From Tomitella fengzijianii (GTDB lineage: Bacteria > Actinomycetota > Actinomycetes > Mycobacteriales > Mycobacteriaceae), in contig NZ_CP041765.1 of the NCBI RefSeq assembly GCF_007559025.1, positions 2,910,679 to 2,974,678 of the forward strand: a stretch of 64,000 bases of DNA, in the 5' to 3' direction. Made by a program: the position numbers and the translations under genes. Position 1 is the first letter of the stretch, and each line of letters starts with the position of its first letter. Below, piece after piece: positions 36,998-45,840 of the stretch. The notes under the pieces are model-generated. The model saw nothing but the letters and a program-made list of their open reading frames with translations, did not search any database and was not told where the DNA came from.

Positions 36998-38143
36998 CTA
37001 CCTCGTGCGGACGAATCCAGGACTTCCCGCGTGGGTGACGATCGACGCGCCCCTCATCGGCAGCGCCCACACCGAGGCAGCCGGCATGCCGGTCAGACGG
37101 AACTCCGCGGTCGTCACCGTGCCCTCCACGTCCGCCGACACCAACGCGAGCCGGCCGGCCAGCTGCGGGTCCCCGGCCAGCACGTCGGCCACCGCATCGG
37201 CATTGCGCTGCGCATCCGCCGCGCTCGCCTGGTGGTAGGCGACGATCAGGCGCGGCGCGCCGCCGGAGTGCGCCAGGCCCACCCCCATCGCGTCGAAGGC
37301 CGCGGGCATCGCACGCGCATCGCCGGAGGTGCGGCCCGGCAGCATCGCCGAGTAGACGCGCCGGGCGTCGAGGGCCGAGGCCACCGCGGCGCGACCCGTG
37401 TCGTCGGCGGCGGTCGCGGCGTCGCCTCCGGCAAGCGCGGTCAGCTCCCCGGCCGAGGTGGAGATCGCCAGGTCCTCCCCGAGCATCGCCAGGTGCAGCG
37501 GCGCACCGTTCCATCGCGCTGCCGTGGACCTGCTCGGGTCCACGGCTTCGTCCTCGCCGGAGCCGAACGTCCACATCCCGTTCTTCTGCTCCCCCGCCGC
37601 GGCGCCGACGGCCGCCGCAAGGTCGATCGGCCTTTCGGCGCTCGCCGAGACCACCGCGAACCGGGATCGTTCCGCCGTGTCGGCGGCGAAGCAGCCCACG
37701 TCGGCGATGCCCACGCCGATCTCGTCCGCCACCGCGGCCTGCTGCCCGGCGGGCACGGAGAACACGGCGGGGGCGAGCGCGGAGACGCCATGGCCCTCGC
37801 CTGCGCCGCCCCCGCCGCCCGTCGCCCCGATCGCCTCCAGCCAGGCCGACACCGCCGCCGGATCGCCCCGCTCCGGACGCTGCACCCCGGCCGCCGCCGT
37901 GGCCGCGTCCAGATCGCCGGTGGTGAGATACCCGCTGTCTCCGGGATCCGGCGCGGGCAGTCGGGCGAGCGCCCCCGCCACCGTGCACAGAGGGTCCGTC
38001 GCGGGCGCCCCGCTCGCATCCACGGACTCGCCGGCGGCAGCCGAGGACGAGGTCTCCGTCGCCGCGGAGCCGCAGCCCGCGAGAGCCACCGCCGCCGTCA
38101 TCGTGACCGACGCGGCGACCAGGACGTTCCTCCCACGACTCAT
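36998..38143 (-). CDS. Secreted lipoprotein of unknown function
   Basis: A 381-residue lipoprotein: MSRGRNVLVAASVTMTAAVALAGC with an LAGC lipobox, then a Ser/Ala-rich spacer and a folded domain with two further Cys (PLCTVAG and DVGCFAAD). No enzyme motif is visible. Ala content is very high. It converges with the lipase gene and is followed on the same strand, upstream, by the nucleosidase gene. I do not recognise the family. Confidence 0.8.
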   Translation of the reverse strand: MSRGRNVLVAASVTMTAAVALAGCGSAATETSSSAAAGESVDASGAPATDPLCTVAGALARLPAPDPGDSGYLTTGDLDAATAAAGVQRPERGDPAAVSAWLEAIGATGGGGGAGEGHGVSALAPAVFSVPAGQQAAVADEIGVGIADVGCFAADTAERSRFAVVSASAERPIDLAAAVGAAAGEQKNGMWTFGSGEDEAVDPSRSTAARWNGAPLHLAMLGEDLAISTSAGELTALAGGDAATAADDTGRAAVASALDARRVYSAMLPGRTSGDARAMPAAFDAMGVGLAHSGGAPRLIVAYHQASAADAQRNADAVADVLAGDPQLAGRLALVSADVEGTVTTAEFRLTGMPAASVWALPMRGASIVTHAGSPGFVRTR

Positions 38144-38176
38144 GGGCGTTGACTTTATCGGAACGTCCGAGATCGC

Positions 38177-38842
38177 TCAGACGGCGCCGAGCCGCCCCGC
38201 CACCCACGTGCCCAGTTCCCGCGCGCAGTGGTCGACCCGGTCGAGCCAGTCCATCGCCGACTCGTCCGCGTCGTCGCTGACGTACTTGACCAGCCGCACC
38301 GGCGTGCCCAACAGCGTGCACGCGCGGGCGACGGCGAAGCCCTCCATGTCCACCAGGTCCGCGTCCTGCGCGAGCCGGGCGCGGACGGCCGGGTCCGAGA
38401 CGAACGTGTCGCCCGTCGCCAGCACGCTGCCGTCGCCGTCGGGCAGCGCGATGCGGTCGACCAGCGGATACCCCAGCGCGCGCAGCGCCTCGGAGCTGAT
38501 GTCGTGGTTGGTCACCGCCGACGGGATGTACAGCCCCGAATGCCCGTCGTGCAGCGCGCCGGCGGTACCGACGTTCACGACGGTGATGTCCCCCGGTCCG
38601 TCGGCGCCGGTGCGCTCGACGGCGCGCAGCACCGCCGCCGTCGTCGCCGCCGCCGCGTCGACCTTGCCGATCCCGCAGATCAGTGTCTCGACCCCGTCCG
38701 GCAGGTGGGCGGCCTCGGACGCCGTCGCCGAGACCACCAGCATCCGCCGCCGGTCCGGGACCCCCACGACCGCACCGTTTCCAGTCGCCCCGCTCACCAT
38801 CGCCGCCTCACCGTCCGCCATCGCCGCTTCACCGTCCGCCAT
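38177..38842 (-). CDS. MTA/SAH-type nucleosidase
   Basis: A roughly 221-residue purine-nucleoside phosphorylase-fold protein: [77 protein letters not shown] (the ribose-binding Met-Glu) and [12 protein letters not shown] (catalytic Asp). It cleaves methylthioadenosine or a related nucleoside. The 5' end is a tandem repeat with several in-frame ATGs ([18 protein letters not shown]); the outer one at 38842 is given, but the start is uncertain. Confidence 0.8.
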   Translation of the reverse strand: MADGEAAMADGEAAMVSGATGNGAVVGVPDRRRMLVVSATASEAAHLPDGVETLICGIGKVDAAAATTAAVLRAVERTGADGPGDITVVNVGTAGALHDGHSGLYIPSAVTNHDISSEALRALGYPLVDRIALPDGDGSVLATGDTFVSDPAVRARLAQDADLVDMEGFAVARACTLLGTPVRLVKYVSDDADESAMDWLDRVDHCARELGTWVAGRLGAV

Positions 38843-38928
38843 CGTCGTGCCCCATCGCCGCATGCGTCCGGCCTGGGCCCGGCGCCGCCGACCGCACACT
38901 GTCCACCGCCCGCATTACAGTCCACCAC

Positions 38929-39819
38929 ATGGACCGCGCGAACGAACTTCAGCAGACGATCGCACGCGAACTGGGTGTGCGCCCCGAGATCGATCCGGCC
39001 GCGGAGATCGAGGCGCGCGTCGGTTTCCTCGCCGAGTACCTGCGGTCGACACCCGCGCACGGCTTCGTCCTGGGCATCAGCGGCGGACAGGACAGCACTC
39101 TCGCGGGACGCCTTTGCCAGCTGGCGGCGGAGCGCCTGCGCGGCGAGGGCTTGGCGGGCGGCACGCGGGGTGGAGCCGTGCGCGACGCCCGCTTCGTCGC
39201 CGTGCGCCTCCCCTACGGCACGCAGGCGGACGAGAACGACGCGCAGACGGCGCTGCGGTTCATCGCGCCGGACGAGGCGGTGACGGTCAACATCAAGGCC
39301 GGCGCGGACGCCGTGTCGGATGCGACGGCGGAGGCGCTGCACACGACGGCGGACGGTTCCGCGGCACGGCCGGCTGGGCTGCGGGACTTCGTGCGCGGCA
39401 ACGTCAAGGCCCGGATACGCATGGTCGCCCAGTACGCGCTCGCCGGGCAGCGCGGCCTGCTGGTGGTGGGCACCGACCACGCCGCCGAGGCAGTCACCGG
39501 CTTCTACACGAAGTTCGGCGACGGGGCCGTGGACCTGACGCCGCTGACCGGCCTGACCAAGCGCCAGGGCGCGGCGCTGCTGCGTGAGCTGAGCGCGCCC
39601 CCGCAGACGTGGGAGAAGGTGCCCACGGCCGACCTCGAGGACGACCGCCCCGCCCTGCCCGACGAAGAGGCGCTGGGCGTCACCTACCGCGCGATCGACG
39701 ACTATCTGGAAGGCCGCGCGGTCGACGACGCCGCGGCCGCGCGCATCGAGCATCTGTACACGATCAGCCGGCACAAGCGCGCCATGCCGGCGAGCCCCCT
39801 CGACACATGGTGGCGGTGA
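38929..39819 (+). CDS. nadE: NH3-dependent NAD synthetase
   Basis: A 296-residue enzyme making NAD from deamido-NAD. [17 protein letters not shown] (PP-loop), [64 protein letters not shown] and [21 protein letters not shown] are the NadE signatures. There is no glutaminase domain, unlike mycobacterial NadE, so it uses ammonia. ATG 38929 chosen. Confidence 0.95.
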   Translation: MDRANELQQTIARELGVRPEIDPAAEIEARVGFLAEYLRSTPAHGFVLGISGGQDSTLAGRLCQLAAERLRGEGLAGGTRGGAVRDARFVAVRLPYGTQADENDAQTALRFIAPDEAVTVNIKAGADAVSDATAEALHTTADGSAARPAGLRDFVRGNVKARIRMVAQYALAGQRGLLVVGTDHAAEAVTGFYTKFGDGAVDLTPLTGLTKRQGAALLRELSAPPQTWEKVPTADLEDDRPALPDEEALGVTYRAIDDYLEGRAVDDAAAARIEHLYTISRHKRAMPASPLDTWWR

Positions 39820-39869
39820 TCACCGTATTGCGCACCTCCGGACGGCCGCCGCGGATGTAGCGTCATCGC

Positions 39870-41231
39870 GTGACTCGCAGAGCGCTCGGCGCGCAGCACC
39901 CGGCGCGTTTCGTCGTACTGGGATTCGCCGGCGCGGTCGTCGTCGGCACCCTGCTTCTGATGTTGCCGGTCGCAACCGCGGACGGAACCGCCGCCGCGCC
40001 GTTGACCGCACTGTTCACCGCCACGTCGGCGGTATGCGTCACAGGCCTGGTGGTGGTGGACACGGCCGGATATTGGTCGACCTTCGGCGAGGTCGTGATC
40101 GTCACCCTCATCCAAATCGGCGGACTCGGCATCATGGCGCTCGCGTCGCTGCTGGGGCTGCTCGTCGCCCGCCGCATAGGTCTGAGGATGCGGCTCGCTG
40201 CACAGACGGAGACGAAGGCGACATGGCTCGGAGACAGTCGCCGGGTGGTCCTGGGCGTGATCCGGCTCAGCATCACCGTCGAGGTCGTCGTCGCGGCGCT
40301 GCTCACGCTGCGATTCGCGCTGCACTACGACGAGCCGATCGGCCGGGCCGCGTACCTCGGGGTCTTCCATGCGGTGTCGGCCTACAACAACGCCGGATTC
40401 GCGCTGTGGTCGGACAGCCTCACGCGCTTCGCGGCGGATCCGTGGATCATCGCGCCGATCAGCGCGGCGATCATCGTCGGCGGTCTCGGATTCCCCGTCG
40501 TCATCGAGGTGATCCGCGCCGCCCGCCGGCGGCTGCGCCGCGAACCCCACCGTCCGCACTGGTCGCTGCACACCAAGATCACGCTGATCACCTATGGTCT
40601 GATCGCGTTGATCGGGATCATCGCGATCACCGGGATCGAATGGAGCAACCCGCGCACCCTGGGACCGCTCGACTCCCCCGGGTCCCTGCTCGCCGGCGCC
40701 TTCAGCGCGATCTCGCCCCGCACGGCCGGTTTCAACGCCGTCGACGTCGGCGCGATGCACCCGGCCACCCTCCTCATCACCGACGTGATGATGTTCATCG
40801 GCGGCGGCAGCGCGGGCACGGCCGGCGGCATCAAGGTGACGACCTTCGCCCTGCTGGCGTTCGTCATCATCACGGAGGCCCGCGGCGAGCCCACCGTGCA
40901 CGTGATGGGCCGCCGCCTCGCGGGCAGCGTGCAGCGCCAGGCCGTCTCGGTGGCATTGCTCGGCGTCGGCGCCGTGTTCGCGTCCGCCGTGGCGCTGATG
41001 CTGATCACGCCGTACAACCTCAACGAAGTGCTCTTCGAGGCGACCTCCGCCTTCGCCACCGTCGGACTGACCACCGGCATCACCGCAGACCTGCCCGACG
41101 GCGCACAATTGATATTGATCGGACTCATGTTCGTCGGCCGGCTCGGCCCGATCACCTTCGCGTCGGCACTGGCGCTCCGCGAACGCGGACGCCGCTACGA
41201 ACTACCCGAGGAGCGACCGATCGTTGGCTGA
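39870..41231 (+). CDS. TrkH/KtrB-type potassium transporter, channel subunit
   Basis: A 453-residue polytopic protein with four pore loops carrying the selectivity-filter glycines: TSAVCVTGL, SAYNNAGF, SPRTAGFN and FATVGLTTG. Eight or more helices. It forms the K+ channel of a Ktr/Trk system, gated by the RCK protein encoded next. GTG start. It overlaps the RCK gene by 8 bp, so the complex is co-translated. Confidence 0.92.
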   Translation: MTRRALGAQHPARFVVLGFAGAVVVGTLLLMLPVATADGTAAAPLTALFTATSAVCVTGLVVVDTAGYWSTFGEVVIVTLIQIGGLGIMALASLLGLLVARRIGLRMRLAAQTETKATWLGDSRRVVLGVIRLSITVEVVVAALLTLRFALHYDEPIGRAAYLGVFHAVSAYNNAGFALWSDSLTRFAADPWIIAPISAAIIVGGLGFPVVIEVIRAARRRLRREPHRPHWSLHTKITLITYGLIALIGIIAITGIEWSNPRTLGPLDSPGSLLAGAFSAISPRTAGFNAVDVGAMHPATLLITDVMMFIGGGSAGTAGGIKVTTFALLAFVIITEARGEPTVHVMGRRLAGSVQRQAVSVALLGVGAVFASAVALMLITPYNLNEVLFEATSAFATVGLTTGITADLPDGAQLILIGLMFVGRLGPITFASALALRERGRRYELPEERPIVG

Positions 41232-41901
41232 TTCACACCGCACGACACGCATGACCGCACCGGTGACCGTGGTCGGCCTCGGCCGGTTCGGCAGGTCGCT
41301 GGCGGAGGAGCTCGAGAAGCGCGGCACCGAGGTGCTCGGCATCGACGCCGACGCGGCGCTGGTGCAGCAGGTGAGCGAGACCCTGACGCACGCCGCCGTC
41401 GCCGACACCACCGACCCCCAGGCGCTCGAACAGCTCGGCGTGCCCGAGTTCCGCAGGGCGGTGGTGGGGATCGGCACCGACCTCGAGGCCAGCATCCTCA
41501 CCACCTCGGCGCTCGCCGATTTCGGCATACCCCATATCTGGGCGAAGGCCACCAGCCGGCAGCACGGGCGGATCCTCGAGCGCGTCGGCGCGCACCACGT
41601 GGTTCTGCCCGAACACGACATGGGCGAGCGCGTGGCGCACCTGGTCACCGGAAGGATGCTCGATTTCGTCGCCTTCGAAGAGGACTACGCGATGGTGAAG
41701 ACGACGGCGCCCGCGGTCCTCGCCGGCCGGACGCTGCTCGAGAGCGACTCGCGCCGCCGGTTCGGGATCACCGTGGTGGCCGTCAAGCACCGGGGCGAGG
41801 AGTTCACGCACGCGTCCGTGGACACCGTGATCCGGCCGGAGGACCTGCTCATCGTCGCGGGTCGCACCAGGAAGGTCGAGGAGTTCGCGGAACTGAGCTG
41901 A
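41224..41901 (+). CDS. KtrA/TrkA-type RCK regulatory subunit
   Basis: A 225-residue cytoplasmic protein: Rossmann RCK-N domain (VVGLGRFGRSLAEELEKRGTEVLGID) binding NAD/ATP and a C-terminal RCK-C domain (TPAVLAGRTLLESDSRRRFG to RPEDLLIVAGRT). TTG 41224 is preceded by GAGGAG at good spacing; ATG 41251, with no ribosome site, would give a protein starting MTAPVTVVGLG. It gates the K+ channel. Confidence 0.92.
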   Translation: MADSHRTTRMTAPVTVVGLGRFGRSLAEELEKRGTEVLGIDADAALVQQVSETLTHAAVADTTDPQALEQLGVPEFRRAVVGIGTDLEASILTTSALADFGIPHIWAKATSRQHGRILERVGAHHVVLPEHDMGERVAHLVTGRMLDFVAFEEDYAMVKTTAPAVLAGRTLLESDSRRRFGITVVAVKHRGEEFTHASVDTVIRPEDLLIVAGRTRKVEEFAELS

Positions 41902-41948
41902 GCCGTGCGACTCCACCCGAACCAAGCCCTCAGACCCGGCCTGCGCCG

Positions 41949-42854
41949 TCAGCCCCGGCCCGCGCCGCCGTCGCCCGCCGCGTCGTTGCTTCTGCGCAGC
42001 GCGGCGATCAGATCGTGGAACTCGACCGACCGCCGCAGCGCGGGGCTGAGCACCGCGCGCACCGGAACCCGGAGGCGGTGCTCGGTCTCATGCAGCAGGC
42101 GCAGCCCCGCGACAGCGTGGCCCCCCGCCGCGTCCGCGTACAGCACCGTCCACGCGCGAGGCCGGGTGATGACCTCCAACGACGCGGTGTGATCGGCGGG
42201 GATCGGCGGGCCCAGCTGCACCTTCCGGCCGATCTCCCGGAAGGCCCGCTCCACCACCTGGTGGATCAGCACCTGGCTGTGCCGGGCCGGCAGCAGGAGC
42301 GGATAGTCGCCCAGCGCGCTCAGGTCGACCGTGCCGGACCGCGCCAAGGGGTGCCGCCGCGACATCGCCACCAGCAGGTCCTGCGTCCCCAGGCTCACCG
42401 ACTGCAGGCCCGGGCGGTCCACCTCGCCCCGGATCAACGCGACGTCCGCGTCACCGCTGGTGACGGCCGCCATCCTGTCCGCGAAATCCCGGAGGACGAA
42501 CTCGATGTCGAGATTCGGGTGCGTCTCGCGCACAGCGGCGATGGCCTCGAGGCTCTGCGCGGCGAAGCTCATGTTCGCGGTCATGCGGATCCTGTTGCGC
42601 GGCTCGCGGACCACCTCCCGCGACTTCGCCTCGACGGCCAGCGCCTCCGCGGCCACCGGCATGAGGCGCTCCCCCGCCGCCGTCAGTTCCACGTTGCGGG
42701 TGGAGCGGTCGAACAGCTTCACACCGAGGTCCTGCTCCAGCTTGGCGATCTGATGGCTGATGGCCGATTGGGAGATGAAGCAGCGCTCCGCCGCCTGCGA
42801 GAAGCTCCTGAGCTCCCCGACCGCGGTGAAGTAGCGCAGCTGCCGGAAGTCCAT
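41949..42854 (-). CDS. LysR family transcriptional regulator
   Basis: A 301-residue regulator with an N-terminal winged HTH (MDFRQLRYFTAVGELRSFSQAAERCFISQSAISHQIAKLEQDLG) and a type-2 periplasmic effector domain. ATG 42854 is the family-typical start. It is divergent from ndh and about 300 bp away, so it may control it, though LysR proteins often act elsewhere. Ligand unknown. Confidence 0.93.
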   Translation of the reverse strand: MDFRQLRYFTAVGELRSFSQAAERCFISQSAISHQIAKLEQDLGVKLFDRSTRNVELTAAGERLMPVAAEALAVEAKSREVVREPRNRIRMTANMSFAAQSLEAIAAVRETHPNLDIEFVLRDFADRMAAVTSGDADVALIRGEVDRPGLQSVSLGTQDLLVAMSRRHPLARSGTVDLSALGDYPLLLPARHSQVLIHQVVERAFREIGRKVQLGPPIPADHTASLEVITRPRAWTVLYADAAGGHAVAGLRLLHETEHRLRVPVRAVLSPALRRSVEFHDLIAALRRSNDAAGDGGAGRG

Positions 42855-43162
42855 GCACCCAGAATAGGGAGGCACGGTCTGCCCCCGTGTCGCCGGGACC
42901 CGAGGCGCGTACGCGGCCCGGACCCGGCTCCTCCACGCGCTGTTGTTCAGGCGACTTATGACCGATCGAGATAGGAGTCTGCCGATATCTCCGGATCGGT
43001 GGTGCACCGCCGGTCACGCCAATACGGTCGGTGTCAACGGGTGGAGGTCACTCCCCCGTCGGCGTAGTTCAGGTCACCGGAACCAAAACCCGGTACGGGC
43101 CACGCCGCCGGTACTCCGCCCGCGTCGAGATCCGACAACGCACAGAGGAGATGGAGGTCGCC
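42855..43162. other. Intergenic region LysR / ndh, no gene
   Basis: About 300 bp between divergent genes. Frames extending upstream of either gene have Arg/Gly-rich shadow composition. I see no clear operator apart from short GATCGAGAT-like A/T stretches around 42960-42990, the most A/T-rich part and probably promoter. Confidence 0.5.
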
Positions 43163-44677
43163 GTGACGACACAGGTTGCGCCGGGCGCGAAGAGCCCCGC
43201 ACACGAGGACGCGGGTGTCGAGCGCACAGAGGTGGTCATCGTCGGTTCCGGTTTCGGCGCTCTGGCCGCCGCGAAGAAGCTCGCCAAGGCCAAGACCCCC
43301 TTCGTGCTCATCTCGGAGACCACCGAGCATCTCTTCCAGCCGCTGCTCTACCAAGTCGCGACCGGCGTCCTCTCGCCCGGCGAGATCGCCCCGCCCATCC
43401 GTGCGGTCCTGGCCAAGTACCCGACGGCCGACGTCCGCCTGGGCCGGGTGGTGGATGTGGACGCCGATCGGCGCGAGGTGACCTACGAGGCCGGCGGCGA
43501 ACAGCTGCGCCTCAGCTACACCACGCTCATCGCGGCGACCGGTGCCCGCCAGGCCTACTTCGGCAACGATCATTTCGCCGACGTGACCTTCGCGCTCAAG
43601 ACCATCGACGATGCCGAGCGCCTGCGCCATCAGATCCTCCGCTGCTTCGAGGAGGCCCACACCACCACGGATCCCGAGCGGCGCCGCAACCTGCTCACAT
43701 TCCTCGTGATCGGCGCGGGCGCCACCGGCGTGGAGCTGGGCGGCCAGATCAAGGAGCTCGCGCAGCGCTACTTCGCCACCTCGCTGCACGACCTCGAGCC
43801 CGAGGACGTCACGGTCAAGATCGTCGAAGGCGCGGACAAGGCCCTGCCCCCGTTCGGCGGCAAACTGAGCGAGTACGTGGCCGAGTCGCTCGAGAAGGAC
43901 GGCGTGGACGTGGTGCTCGGCACCTTCGTCACCGACATCGACGCGCACGGCGCGACCCTCAAGGACGCGAAGACCGGCGAGGAGCGGCGCGTCACCGCCG
44001 AGACCATCATCTGGTCGGCGGGCGTGCGGGCCAACGACTTCGCCCACGTGCTGGCCGAGCGCACCGGATGCGAGGCGGACCGCGCCGGCCGCCTGCTGGT
44101 CAACGACGACCTCACCGTGGGCGGGCGCGCCGACATCTTCGCCGTCGGCGACATGATCTCGCTGAACGGCCTGCCCGGGCAGTCGCCCGCGGCGATGCAG
44201 GGCGGGCGGCATGCCGCGGCCATCGCTTCGGGCAAGCGCGACGCCGGCACCCCGTTCAAGTACCGCGACAAGGGGTCGATGGCCATCATCAACCGGTTCC
44301 GGGCGATCACCAGGATCGGCCGGATCGAATTGACCGGCTTCGTCGCCTGGGTGCTGTGGCTCGCCGTGCACCTGATGTACATGGTGGGCTTCCGCAACCG
44401 CTACGTGGCCGTGATGTCCTGGATGGGCTCGTTCCTGGGCCGCCACCGCCCGCACTTCCACTACTCGCAGCAGCGCACTCCGGCGCCCGGTGCCGCCGCG
44501 GCGGAGCCTGCGGGCCAGGTGGGGGCCGTCGAGAGTGCCAACGACGCCGGGCCGGCCGAGCAGACGCGGGCCGCCGTCGCGGCACCGGCGACGATCACGG
44601 CGGAGCATGCCGAAGAGTCCGAGGCCTGGCGGCGCGAGCGGGCCGAGCGGCGGACGCCGGCGCCCTCGACTCCGTAA
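43163..44677 (+). CDS. ndh: Type II NADH:quinone dehydrogenase
   Basis: A 504-residue single-subunit flavoprotein that feeds NADH electrons to menaquinone. TEVVIVGSGFGALAAAKKLAKA (FAD), HLFQPLLYQVATGVLSPGEIAPPIR (NDH-2 quinone-site motif), FLVIGAGATGVELGGQI (NADH) and ADIFAVGDM are present. A C-terminal membrane-associating helix and Ala/Pro/Glu-rich tail follow. GTG 43163 has GGAGG five bases upstream; ATG 43151 has no spacing. Homologue of mycobacterial Ndh. Confidence 0.95.
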   Translation: MTTQVAPGAKSPAHEDAGVERTEVVIVGSGFGALAAAKKLAKAKTPFVLISETTEHLFQPLLYQVATGVLSPGEIAPPIRAVLAKYPTADVRLGRVVDVDADRREVTYEAGGEQLRLSYTTLIAATGARQAYFGNDHFADVTFALKTIDDAERLRHQILRCFEEAHTTTDPERRRNLLTFLVIGAGATGVELGGQIKELAQRYFATSLHDLEPEDVTVKIVEGADKALPPFGGKLSEYVAESLEKDGVDVVLGTFVTDIDAHGATLKDAKTGEERRVTAETIIWSAGVRANDFAHVLAERTGCEADRAGRLLVNDDLTVGGRADIFAVGDMISLNGLPGQSPAAMQGGRHAAAIASGKRDAGTPFKYRDKGSMAIINRFRAITRIGRIELTGFVAWVLWLAVHLMYMVGFRNRYVAVMSWMGSFLGRHRPHFHYSQQRTPAPGAAAAEPAGQVGAVESANDAGPAEQTRAAVAAPATITAEHAEESEAWRRERAERRTPAPSTP

Positions 44678-44699
44678 CCGCGGAGACCGCCTTCACCGC

Positions 44700-44734
44700 C
44701 CTCGGGGCCGACACGCGAAGTGTCGGCCCCGAGG
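44700..44734 (+). terminator. Terminator after ndh
   Basis: A perfect 15-bp stem (44700-44714 with 44720-44734; core CTCGGGGCCGACAC) and a GCGAA loop directly after the ndh stop. Confidence 0.85.
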
Positions 44735-44830
44735 CGCGTCCGACGCAGGTCACAGCAAGGCGGCTAACCCGCTCACCTCCAAGCGCGATGTAGTGGGCAG
44801 ACGATTCCCGTCCCGACCCGAGAGGCCTTC

Positions 44831-45247
44831 ATGCACACCATCACCAGGACCGTCATCGGCACCGCAGGCGCGGCGGCATTGAGCGTCGGCGCGTTCGCGG
44901 GAGTCGCCGCGGCCGCGCCCGGCGGTTCCGTCGCGGATTCGCCCGGCGGGTTCGGGGCGTTCCTGCTCACCAGCGGCACCGACGTGGCCGGGCTGACGTG
45001 CTCGCCTGATGCCGGCACGCACCCGGACGCGGCGAAGGCCTGCGATTCGATCCGCGCCGCCGGCGGCGACTTCAACGCGCTGTCCGCCCAAGCGAACGTG
45101 GCCTGCCCGCTGAACTACATGCCGACTCCCGCGAGCGCGTTGGGCATGTGGTTCGACGGGAACGGAGCCCACGTGGTGAACTTCTCGAACACCTACGGCA
45201 ACGCCTGCGTCGCCTCGGCCGGGTCGGGCGGCGTGTTCGGCTTCTGA
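44831..45247 (+). CDS. Secreted subtilisin-inhibitor-like (SSI) protein
   Basis: A 138-residue exported protein with a signal peptide ending near AAAAPGG (about residue 30). The rest has the SSI layout: LTCSPDAGTHPDAAKACDSIRAAGGDFNAL, then ACPLNYMPTPASALGMW and a GVFGF end. Four cysteines (57, 71, 92, 126) match the two SSI disulfides. By analogy with CPMVYDP of Streptomyces SSI, the P1 residue would be Leu94. It probably inhibits an extracellular subtilisin-like or trypsin-like protease. Monocistronic. Confidence 0.75.
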   Translation: MHTITRTVIGTAGAAALSVGAFAGVAAAAPGGSVADSPGGFGAFLLTSGTDVAGLTCSPDAGTHPDAAKACDSIRAAGGDFNALSAQANVACPLNYMPTPASALGMWFDGNGAHVVNFSNTYGNACVASAGSGGVFGF

Positions 45248-45296
45248 GCGCCGGGTCTCCTCCCGGCCACGTGGTCGGGAGGGACGGGCCGACGGG

Positions 45297-45671
45297 TCAA
45301 TCGAACGCGGATTGCCCGAACCGGCCCCACGCCACGACGATCATCCCCGCGAGGAAGAGCAGGTCGCCCAGGATCTCCTTGTACTCGGCCCGCCGGATCC
45401 GCTCAGTGACGGCACCGGCCATGTACAGGGCCATCCCCGAGGCGGCCACCGGCACGAGGACCGGCGCGATGCTCAGCGCCCCCGGGAGGATCAGGCCGAG
45501 CCCGCCGAGGAGCTCGATGCCCCCCATGAACTTCACGTTGCCGGGGGTGAAGTCCTGGGGCCAGTGCAGCTTGGCGGCGTACTTCTCGTACGGCGAGACG
45601 AGCTTGATGATGCCGCCGGCGATGAATCCGGCCGCGAAGACACCGGCGACGATCCAGAGTGCGATATTCAT
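45297..45671 (-). CDS. DoxX-family membrane protein
   Basis: A 124-residue four-helix DoxX protein: WIVAGVFAAGFIAGGIIKLVSP, FMGGIELLGGLGLILPGAL, VLVPVAASGMALYMAGAV and LGDLLFLAGMIVVAWGRFG. DoxX genes are often controlled by ECF41 sigma factors; here a consensus ECF41 promoter precedes it. ATG 45671 is chosen. Function probably redox or thiol stress at the membrane. Confidence 0.9.
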   Translation of the reverse strand: MNIALWIVAGVFAAGFIAGGIIKLVSPYEKYAAKLHWPQDFTPGNVKFMGGIELLGGLGLILPGALSIAPVLVPVAASGMALYMAGAVTERIRRAEYKEILGDLLFLAGMIVVAWGRFGQSAFD

Positions 45672-45722
45672 GGTTCCGCTCCCGCTCACGAAGATGCTGT
45701 CCAATGATGCTGTCCAAGGTGA

Positions 45723-45749
45723 GACGAGGCGGCCTTCGCCGGCGTGACA
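45723..45749 (-). promoter_or_regulatory. ECF41 promoter for doxX
   Basis: Read on the minus strand: TGTCACG (45749-45743), 16 bases, CGTC (45726-45723). This is the ECF41 consensus TGTCACA-N16-CGTC with one mismatch. It lies about 50 bp before the DoxX start. Confidence 0.8.
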
Positions 45750-45771
45750 TCGCGCAGTGCCCAGCCCGCGA

Positions 45772-45798
45772 TGTCACAACTCGCGGCGCCGCTTCGTC
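45772..45798 (+). promoter_or_regulatory. ECF41 autoregulatory promoter
   Basis: TGTCACA (45772-45778), a 16-base spacer and CGTC (45795-45798): an exact match to the ECF41 consensus, about 40 bp before the sigma factor start. Confidence 0.85.
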
Positions 45799-45840
45799 TG
45801 GATAAGCGCAGTACCGTTGTCGAAGGACGGGAGCGCAGAG

